Below, in pieces: positions 7,017 through 13,184 of a DNA stretch of 24,131 bases. The notes beneath the pieces are model-generated. The model was given only the letters and a program-made list of their open reading frames with translations, was not told the DNA's origin and made no database searches. The stretch comes from Candidatus Bathyarchaeota archaeon (GTDB lineage: Archaea; Thermoproteota; Bathyarchaeia; Bathyarchaeales; Bathycorpusculaceae). The first letter of the stretch is position 1. Each line of letters begins with the position of its first letter. The stretch spans positions 1 to 24,131 of the forward strand of contig JAUUWK010000003.1 of the NCBI GenBank assembly GCA_030589055.1, in the 5' to 3' direction. A program made the translations under genes and the position numbers.

Positions 7017-7856
7017 TTGAAAAAACATTTGCGGAACCTTCTTTCTCCCGAAGAGTTGACTTACATTTACAATTCGTATGATATCATTGGAGATGTAGCG
7101 ATTATCCGTGTAACAGAGATGACTAGAAAACACAGTCGAATAGTTGCAAAAACAATTATGGAGGTCCACAAGAATGTGAAAACAGTGTTGGCTCAAACGA
7201 GTCCTGTCAGTGGAGATTTCCGACTTAGAAAACTTGAGTCTGTCGCTGGCGAAGATCGAACCACGACAATGCATAAAGAGTTTGGATGTTTGTTCTGTGT
7301 TGATGTTGAAAAGTGCTATTTTTCACCTAGACTTCTCTATGAGCGCATGCGGATTGCAAAACAAGTTGGAAACAGAGAAGTTGTTGTAAATATGTTTGCT
7401 GGAGTAGGCAGTTTCTCCATGATTATGGCAAGACACTCCGAAGTCGAAAAAATATACTCAATTGATGTAAACCCCGTAGCATTTCATTTCATGCAAAAAA
7501 ACGTTAGGTTGAACAGGGTCTTTGGAAAAGTTGTCCCCATACAAGGAGACGCTAGAGAAGTCATCGAGAAAAAACTGCCTCATGTGGTGGACAGGGTTCT
7601 CATGCCTTTACCTGAAAAGGCTTTTGAATATTTGCCTTATGCCTTGTTAGCCCTCAAAAAGGCTGGAGGATGGATACACTACTATGATTTTGAGTATGCT
7701 AAGAAAAAAGAGAATCCCATACAAAAGGCTAAACTCAAGGTGGCTGAAAAACTTGAAAGTTTAGGTGTAGTCTTTAAGATTCCTTTTGGTCGTGTCGTTA
7801 GGACAACTGGTCCGAACTGGTATCAAGTAGTTTTGGACATTAGAATAAATTTTTGA
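7017..7856 (+). CDS. Trm5-family tRNA (guanine-37-N1) methyltransferase
   Basis: 279 residues. A Rossmann methyltransferase that uses SAM to methylate N1 of G37, the precursor of wyosine; some archaeal members (Trm5a/Taw22) also methylate the Taw1 product. Seen: D2-type domain with SPVSGDFRLRKLESVAGEDR at about 75-95, then KCYFSPRLLYERMRIAKQV, the SAM motif VVVNMFAGVGSFSM, NPVAFHFMQKNVRLN, and IHYYDF late. The motif-IV position reads MPLP where M. jannaschii Trm5b has NLP. The N-terminal D1 domain is missing. TTG 7017-7019 is chosen because GAGAGGA (to 7010) precedes it by 6 nt; the frame is open from 6963 but that would overlap the promoter. Confidence 0.85.
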   Translation: MKKHLRNLLSPEELTYIYNSYDIIGDVAIIRVTEMTRKHSRIVAKTIMEVHKNVKTVLAQTSPVSGDFRLRKLESVAGEDRTTTMHKEFGCLFCVDVEKCYFSPRLLYERMRIAKQVGNREVVVNMFAGVGSFSMIMARHSEVEKIYSIDVNPVAFHFMQKNVRLNRVFGKVVPIQGDAREVIEKKLPHVVDRVLMPLPEKAFEYLPYALLALKKAGGWIHYYDFEYAKKKENPIQKAKLKVAEKLESLGVVFKIPFGRVVRTTGPNWYQVVLDIRINF

Positions 7857-7931
7857 AACAAATGAAATGATGAGAATCAAAGAAAAAGCAGGTATGGACG
7901 TTTTCAAATATACTGCAATTGGTGAAAGCTG

Positions 7932-8228
7932 TTGGATGTCGAAGTAGTAGTATGCGGTGTATACTGTGGATATTGTTCGGTCTACAGGCGTGAAGAGACA
8001 GCTTGTTTAGGATGTGAGTGGGTTAACGAACAATTGAAGGTGTCTAGGGAATCTCACAGAGGTTGTGCCTTTTGGGAGTGAACCAAAAAGAAGAACATGG
8101 AATGCTGTTTTCTATGTAAAGAGTTTCCCTGCCAACTACATTATGGAAAAGAAGCAGTCTACAGCTTGGAAACATTAAAAATGTGGAAGGAACTAGTGAA
8201 AAAAGGATTTGATTTTAGTAAGCAATAG
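7932..8228 (+). pseudogene. DUF3795-type Cys-rich protein interrupted by an in-frame TGA
   Basis: Starting at TTG 7932 (GGTGA 6 nt upstream) the frame reads 49 codons with CGVYCGYC (Cys 8, 12, 15), CLGC (25, 28) and GCAFWE, then TGA at 8079-8081. It then continues without another stop for 48 codons (TKKKNMECCFLCKEFPCQL, then a Trp-containing helix) to TAG 8226-8228. Together they make a full-length DUF3795 protein, a Cys-rich family presumed to bind metal. The TGA falls where the family has Cys: Cys-x4-[TGA]-x8-Cys-x2-Cys-x4-Cys. It may be a nonsense mutation, sequence error, readthrough or selenocysteine codon. Other genes here end in TGA, so TGA is not reassigned wholesale. Confidence 0.75.
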
Positions 8229-8286
8229 TTTTTTCATGAAAGTGTTTTATACTTTAAAGACGAAAAATACATTGGAGGGATGCGAC

Positions 8287-8562
8287 ATAAAAAAGAAGTT
8301 GATGGAGATATTGGCATGTCCCATAGATAAGCATCACCCGCTTGAATTGCTTATTTTCGAAGAGAAGGAGGAAATAGTGGAAGGCTTGATCATTTGCCCA
8401 GAATGTTCAAGATGGTATCCAATTCGAGATGAAATTCCGGAAATGCTTCCTGACGAACTACGGAAAGAAGGTGAAGACTTGCCTTTTTTGAAAAAATGGA
8501 AGGAAAGGATTCCGGAAAAAATCCTGTTGGAGGGTAAACCCTTCAATCTCAAAGCGATGTGA
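8287..8562 (+). CDS. Trm112-like zinc-binding methyltransferase activator
   Basis: About 91 residues with the Trm112/YcaR layout: KLMEILACPIDKHHPLEL at the N-terminus, GLIICPECSRWYPIRDEIP in the middle, and PEMLP. Trm112 proteins are small Zn-ribbon partners that activate several tRNA, rRNA and release-factor methyltransferases. The start is uncertain. The only strong SD, GGAGGG at 8274-8279, lies 7 nt before ATA 8287-8289, and translation from there gives the same N-terminal length as bacterial YcaR. ATG 8302 is 22 nt from the SD, and ATG 8236 precedes the TATA-like TTTATACTTTAAAG (about 8246-8259). Stop is TGA. Follows the DUF3795 gene on the same strand. Confidence 0.8.
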   Translation: MKKKLMEILACPIDKHHPLELLIFEEKEEIVEGLIICPECSRWYPIRDEIPEMLPDELRKEGEDLPFLKKWKERIPEKILLEGKPFNLKAM

Positions 8563-8577
8563 GAAAATCTCGAGTTT

Positions 8578-9525
8578 CTACTTTAACTTTATCACTCTAC
8601 CTGTCTCTGAAGATTTTGACGCTGCCTCTGCAATTCGAAGGGCTCTTAATCCGTCCATACCTGTTATTAGTGGCTCGTCCTTTTTCAAAACACAATTCGC
8701 AAAGTGTTGAAGCTCAAGTTTTAAGGGTTCTCGCCAAGCAAGTCTTGGCTGCACTGTCTCTTTTGCATCCTCAATTGTCAGTTCTTGTGTGATGTAATCA
8801 AGTTTCATTATGGCTTGGCTTCCAGTAACTACTAATATTCGCGTCTTATATGGTGTCAGCCAGTTGGATTCAATGAAAGCGTTTTTGCCTCCCTTAAAGG
8901 TGAGCATTATCTGGGCATAGTCCTCAAAATTTCTATGTTTCATTCTTCCAGTTTTCGCATAAACAGCAATGGGATCTTCGCCGAAAAGATGTCTCGTTAT
9001 ATCTATGTCATGGATTGCTATGTCCTTAACAACCCCCACGTCTCCTATCCTTTCCGGCCACTGGGAAACCCTTTTTGCCGTGGCACACACAAGATCACCA
9101 ATTTTTTTGCTCTCAACAGCCTCCTTGATGTGTTGGACTCCTGGGATAAACCGCATTAAAAAGCCCACTGTAAGGTGTAAATCTTCTTTTTCTGCTGTTT
9201 CCAGAAGTTTTTCCGCTTGCTTCACATTTGTTGCCATTGGTTTTTCAACTAAGACGTGTTTTCCCTTTTTTAGGGCTTTTAACGCTTCTTTTGCAAGGCT
9301 TGTTGACCACGTGCAGATGCTTACTGCATCGATGTCCTTGCTTTTCAACAGTCTTCCAAAATTTCTGTAGGGTTTTACACCAAATTGCAAAGCCGCAGCA
9401 TTAGCTCTTTCAGCATTTATGTCACAAACTGCCAGAAGCTCTGTCTCTTCTAACTCTTTGTAAACTCTTGCGTGGTTTCTTCCCCAGAAACCAGTTCCAA
9501 CAACTGCGACACCTAGCTTTTTCAT
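8578..9525 (-). CDS. Gfo/Idh/MocA-family NAD(P)-dependent sugar oxidoreductase
   Basis: 315 residues. Rossmann motif GVAVVGTGFWGRNHARV at the N-terminus, the catalytic Lys motif HVLVEKPMAT near residue 94, and VVKDIAIHDIDITRHLFG in the substrate domain. This last block matches the group that includes UDP-GlcNAc 3-dehydrogenase and the WlbA-type UDP-GlcNAcA 3-dehydrogenases, so a UDP-sugar 3-oxidation is likely but not proven. ATG 9523-9525 shares ATGA with the stop of the upstream dehydrogenase, and AGGAG sits 10 nt before it. Last gene of the nucleotide-sugar operon. Confidence 0.85.
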   Translation of the reverse strand: MKKLGVAVVGTGFWGRNHARVYKELEETELLAVCDINAERANAAALQFGVKPYRNFGRLLKSKDIDAVSICTWSTSLAKEALKALKKGKHVLVEKPMATNVKQAEKLLETAEKEDLHLTVGFLMRFIPGVQHIKEAVESKKIGDLVCATAKRVSQWPERIGDVGVVKDIAIHDIDITRHLFGEDPIAVYAKTGRMKHRNFEDYAQIMLTFKGGKNAFIESNWLTPYKTRILVVTGSQAIMKLDYITQELTIEDAKETVQPRLAWREPLKLELQHFANCVLKKDEPLITGMDGLRALRIAEAASKSSETGRVIKLK

Positions 9526-10898
9526 TTTGTCCAAACTCCTCTTCCTAACCCACGGTATATGAGACCTTCCTTTTCAACTTTTTCGGGATCGATAACGCCT
9601 TCAAAATCAACTATTGCGGCGGGCATTCTTGCCATGATTTTCAGTTTCTTCAGGTTTAAACGTTTAAATCGGTCGTGACCTGTGAATATTATTATGCAGT
9701 CCACGCCTTCCATAGCCTCTGTTAAATTCTTTTTAAAGGGACAATCCAAGTCAGTCAACTCTTTACTTGATATGTATGGATCGTAAAGGCTGACTTTGGC
9801 ACCTTTATTTTCTAGAATTTTGGCAAGTTTTTTCGCTGACACTTTTGGTGTATCGTTTGTGTTTGGTGTTTGTGAAATTCCTAGGAGAGAAATTTTTGCT
9901 CTTCTCAGAGGCTTCCCACAACTTCTTAATGCTCCTCTGATCAAACTAACAGCATGTTTTGAGAATTCCTCGTTTATCTCTCTGGCAATCATGGGAATCC
10001 GAATTTTTACATTTAAGTTTTCAGCTTCCTCCAATAAAAGATATGGCTCTTCACGTATGTTGTTATAGGTAAGTGTTGGCGGGACAAGTGTGCCATACGC
10101 ACTTGTTTCTGCAAGTTCCTTAGCTTTAAGATAGTCTATGCCTGCCTTTTCACAAAAAACAGCCAAGTCATTAGCCAAAGCAAAGTTGACATAACACTGC
10201 ACAGCTTCAAAGAGTCTTGCTGCTTCCGCTGCTTTTACATCATTTGTCTTTATTATACCCTTTTTTGTGATGGTTTCTAAAATGGTTGAGGCAGCGTTTA
10301 AACTGTTCTTGTCTGTTGCTGCCACAATTCGCTTACAACCCGCTAATTCTTCCAACGTTTTCTCGTCTAAAACTCGAACAGAACTGTAGGCCAGACCGAA
10401 ATCCACTCCAACTTCAAATCCCGAAGTGTTTTCCAAGGTCTCTCCGATTAAACCCTCTGTTGCCGATGGTCCAACCACACTTATAATGATAACTAGTGAG
10501 CCGCGTCGGAGACTTGAACCCACCTGCTTGCAAACCTTTTCCATGTCTAAATAACTGATCTTTTTCTTGTCAATCTTTGCTTGGGTCGCTATTACTATGA
10601 TATCGCTTTGTGCAACAGCCGCTTTCACATCGTTTGTGGCTTCTAATCGTCCGTTTTTTACATGTTTTTTGAGTAAAGGCTCAATTTCATGTTTTAGAAA
10701 GGGAGTTTTTCCCCTTGCAAGATTGTTTACTATTGCTCGGTTTGCATCAGTACATATGACCTCAAATCCAGCTTTTACGAAGAGGCAAGCGTGTAGAACA
10801 CCGTTTCGTCCACAATCTATGATGGTAACTTTGTATTTTCTACGTTTTTCAGCATTGTCTACCTCTTCTGGTTTTATGTGCAGTATTGATGTGGACAT
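9522..10898 (-). CDS. UDP-sugar dehydrogenase family protein lacking the catalytic residues
   Basis: 458 residues with the three-domain layout of UDP-glucose/UDP-ManNAc 6-dehydrogenases: N-terminal Rossmann (KVTIIDCGRNGVLHACLFVK), central dimer helix (AARLFEAVQCYVNFALANDL), C-terminal UDP-binding domain (ISLLGISQTPNTNDTPK, VSLYDPYI, DCIIIFTGHDRF). The active site is altered. The SPER Glu is Val174, the AElaK Lys is Arg228, the Asn four residues on is Ala232, and the GGHC-type segment with the nucleophilic Cys is replaced by PTLTYNNIREEPYLL. The usual GxGxxG is CGRNGV. It should not perform the normal four-electron oxidation. ATG 10898 has GGAG about 9 nt upstream. Downstream gene overlaps by 4 nt. 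Confidence 0.82.
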   Translation of the reverse strand: MSTSILHIKPEEVDNAEKRRKYKVTIIDCGRNGVLHACLFVKAGFEVICTDANRAIVNNLARGKTPFLKHEIEPLLKKHVKNGRLEATNDVKAAVAQSDIIVIATQAKIDKKKISYLDMEKVCKQVGSSLRRGSLVIIISVVGPSATEGLIGETLENTSGFEVGVDFGLAYSSVRVLDEKTLEELAGCKRIVAATDKNSLNAASTILETITKKGIIKTNDVKAAEAARLFEAVQCYVNFALANDLAVFCEKAGIDYLKAKELAETSAYGTLVPPTLTYNNIREEPYLLLEEAENLNVKIRIPMIAREINEEFSKHAVSLIRGALRSCGKPLRRAKISLLGISQTPNTNDTPKVSAKKLAKILENKGAKVSLYDPYISSKELTDLDCPFKKNLTEAMEGVDCIIIFTGHDRFKRLNLKKLKIMARMPAAIVDFEGVIDPEKVEKEGLIYRGLGRGVWTK

Positions 10899-10930
10899 CT
10901 GTTATTCTCCATGACTTGTGAGAAACTTAT

Positions 10931-11233
10931 TTAACTCTTTAAGCTATCGATTATATTTTTAAGTTTTAAACTGTATTTTTGGGCAAGTTGTACGGCTCTT
11001 TCCTCTCTTTTCGCGCGCGCCAACACATTACATCCAGTTGCATCTAAACCAGCAATTACTGCCCTTGCAAACATTGGACCACTTGTCCTAGCATCATACC
11101 CAACTATGAGATTTCCATGCTGAAAGAATGTTCCTATCGAACCTCCAATTTTGATCGCCATTTGCGGGGTTAATTCTTTGTTAACGACTCCACGTATCCC
11201 ATTTGTTCCAAATAGCCGTCTTGAGCCTAGCAT
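10931..11233 (-). pseudogene. Phosphoglucosamine/phosphohexose mutase with large internal deletion
   Basis: 100 residues against about 450 for the family. Residues 1-70 are a good mutase N-terminus (LFGTNGIRGVVNKELTP, VGYDARTSGPMFARAVIAGL). Residues about 73-100 (AKREERAVQLAQKYSLKLKN) look like the C-terminal end of the same family, which ends in an EAK-x-EERA-x-x-LA helix. The catalytic-Ser motif, the metal-binding DxDxDR loop and the sugar-binding domain are gone. The join lies at a GCGCGCGC run (about 11013-11022). SD AAAGGATG and start are intact, 16 nt after the nucleotidyltransferase stop. Catalytically dead as read; a real deletion or an assembly collapse cannot be told apart here. Confidence 0.75.
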
Positions 11234-11249
11234 ACTGTCACATCCTTTC

Positions 11250-12338
11250 TTAAATAATGCTTTTAGGTGTCAATACGCTTTCAGAAATCTCTTTAGCTGG
11301 ACAAACCGAAACCCTTCTGGCAAGTGACACGTTATCCCTCACTTTAACATGATCGCCGAGCACACATCCCTCCCCAATCTTCACCCCTTTTCCGATAATC
11401 ACATTTTCACCGATTACGCTTCCATTTGCTGAGGAGAAATCGGATATCGTTGTTCCAGGCAGAATCACTGAGTTTTGTATGTGGACGTTTTTTCCGACAA
11501 TAACGTTTCGACCTAAAACTGCATATGGTCCAATGACCGTTTTCTCTCCTATAGAAACTCCTTTGTCAAAAGCCACGGGCTTCTTAATTTTCACTTTGCT
11601 TCCAATCTTGTATTTTTGTTGATTGGCAAAAGAGCCAAGTAAGATTTTGTTTATCTTTAAGTAATCTTCTAGTTTACCTATATCCATCCAAAAACCATCA
11701 AAAACATATCCGTAAAGCTTTTTTTCTTCTGTAAGTTTTGGAAAAACTTCTCGTTCAAGGGAAACTTTGCGTCCTTTCGGAATATACTTGAAAATTTCGG
11801 GGCTGAGAACATAAACGCCAGCATTTATCAGATTAGATGGAGCTTCCTCCCGTAGCGGCTTCTCAATAAATTTTTTTATGCGGTTGTCATTTGCTAATTC
11901 TGCAACTCCATATCTGCTCGGGTCACTTACTTCGTGAAGTGCTATTGTTGCCGCCGCATTTTTCTCTTCATGTATCTTAAGAATCTCTCTATAATTTAAG
12001 TCGGCGAATATGTCTCCATTCAAAACTAAGAAAGAAGTATCATGACCCAGAAGTTTTTCAGCTTTTTTTATCGCTCCACCAGTTCCCAACGGTTTTTTCA
12101 CTGGATCACGCGAATAGGCAATATGCAATTCACATCTTGAGATTCTGTGCTGTTTTATGAAAACCTCAGTTTGAAGGTTAACTGCTAATATTGCTTCTTC
12201 AATCTTGTTCTTAGTGAGTCTTTCGAAAGTCCACTGTAGCAAGGGTTTGTTAACTATTGGAAAGAGGATTTTCGGTCTTGTGCAACTTAGGGGTCTTAAT
12301 CTTGTGCCGAAGCCTCCTGCGAGAATCAGAGCTTTCAA
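11250..12338 (-). CDS. Sugar-1-phosphate nucleotidyltransferase with left-handed beta-helix domain
   Basis: 362 residues. The N-terminal nucleotidyltransferase fold carries the signature LAGGFGTRLRPLS...RPK, VLNGDIFADL (metal-binding Asp) and FIEKP. From about residue 245 hexapeptide repeats (IGEKTVIGPYAVLGRNVIVG, GSVIGENVIIGKGVKIGEG) form a beta-helix. This is the GMPP/GlmU-like family that joins NTP to Man-1-P, Glc-1-P or GlcNAc-1-P; the specific sugar cannot be read. Start TTG 12336-12338 is set by GGTGA 6 nt upstream and by MKALILAGG, which is family-typical. First gene of the operon. Confidence 0.88.
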   Translation of the reverse strand: MKALILAGGFGTRLRPLSCTRPKILFPIVNKPLLQWTFERLTKNKIEEAILAVNLQTEVFIKQHRISRCELHIAYSRDPVKKPLGTGGAIKKAEKLLGHDTSFLVLNGDIFADLNYREILKIHEEKNAAATIALHEVSDPSRYGVAELANDNRIKKFIEKPLREEAPSNLINAGVYVLSPEIFKYIPKGRKVSLEREVFPKLTEEKKLYGYVFDGFWMDIGKLEDYLKINKILLGSFANQQKYKIGSKVKIKKPVAFDKGVSIGEKTVIGPYAVLGRNVIVGKNVHIQNSVILPGTTISDFSSANGSVIGENVIIGKGVKIGEGCVLGDHVKVRDNVSLARRVSVCPAKEISESVLTPKSII

Positions 12339-12363
12339 AGTTTTTCACCGTCTTAAACTGCAA

Positions 12364-12373
12364 GCTTATATTC
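12364..12373. promoter_or_regulatory. TATA-like element between divergent genes
   Basis: GCTTATATTC lies between the nucleotidyltransferase (TTG 12338, minus) and the creatininase-family gene (GTG 12417, plus). For the plus gene it gives a leader of about 24 nt. For the minus gene it is nearly too close, so that gene may instead use CATTTTATTG near 12382-12391. Confidence 0.35.
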
Positions 12374-12416
12374 GATTGCCTTGCAATAAAATGGTTTCGT
12401 GAAAGGGTGAAAAGCT

Positions 12417-13175
12417 GTGAAGGTTATGCTTCATGAAATGAGCTGGACTGAAGCCAAAGAGTATTTCATGAAAAATGATATTGCAATTCTTCCAGTTGGT
12501 TCAAACGAACAGCATGGTCCGCAAAATCCGCTTGGAACAGACCATTTGATAGCTAAGGCTATAGCCGAAGAAACAGCTAAACGCACAGGAGTGCCTTGTC
12601 TACAAGTGATTCCCTTCGGAGTTAGTTCACATCATAGGCAGTTTTGGGGAACCATCTACATATCATCTAAAACATTCCAAGACTATGTGAAAGAAGTATG
12701 CGTAGCGCTCAACTACTACTATGTCAGGAAAATCGTAATAGTAAACGGACACGGTGGCAACCTGCATGCTCTCATGGAGATGGCTAGGGAACTCCGAGAG
12801 AAAGGGATTTTTGTGTCTATCTTTCAGTGGTGGTCAGCTGCAAACAAGCTTTTGCCAGACCTTTTCAAACCAGAAGAAAGGAGCCATGCATGTTCAGAGG
12901 AAACATCGATGAATTTGGCATTGCACCCGCACCTTGTGGATATGAGTAAGGCTGTGGATGAAGAACCTTGCAAACACACTGTACAAACAGAAGGCGTGAC
13001 ACTTCCATTGGACACCGTGGATTACACAAGTTTCGGAGTGTTTGGAAAATCTACAACAGCTTCTGCGGAAAAAGGCAAGAAAGTTTTGGAAGCCGTTGTA
13101 ATTGAACTGGTTAAGCATGTAAATCTGCTTAAGGAAGCGAAAATTGAGGATTTAATGCAGAAGCCTAAGGTTTAG
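12417..13175 (+). CDS. Creatininase-family amidohydrolase
   Basis: 252 residues. The metal site of the family is complete: VGSNEQHGPQNPLGTDH (Glu31, His33, Asp42), IVIVNGHGGN and HACSEETS with a late Glu. Archaeal relatives include the ArfB formamide hydrolase of riboflavin and F420 biosynthesis and creatinine amidohydrolase; the sequence alone does not choose among them. GTG 12417 has AGGGTGA 6 nt upstream, better placed than for ATG 12426. Diverges from the nucleotide-sugar operon and converges on GMP synthase, with only 9 nt between stops. Confidence 0.85.
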   Translation: MKVMLHEMSWTEAKEYFMKNDIAILPVGSNEQHGPQNPLGTDHLIAKAIAEETAKRTGVPCLQVIPFGVSSHHRQFWGTIYISSKTFQDYVKEVCVALNYYYVRKIVIVNGHGGNLHALMEMARELREKGIFVSIFQWWSAANKLLPDLFKPEERSHACSEETSMNLALHPHLVDMSKAVDEEPCKHTVQTEGVTLPLDTVDYTSFGVFGKSTTASAEKGKKVLEAVVIELVKHVNLLKEAKIEDLMQKPKV

Positions 13176-13184
13176 CAAGGCGCT

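Noticed and set aside
6936..7274. Long N-terminal extension of Rpo12
   Set aside because: It runs through the promoter and over the Trm5-family gene; the 56-residue form has SD and matches the family.
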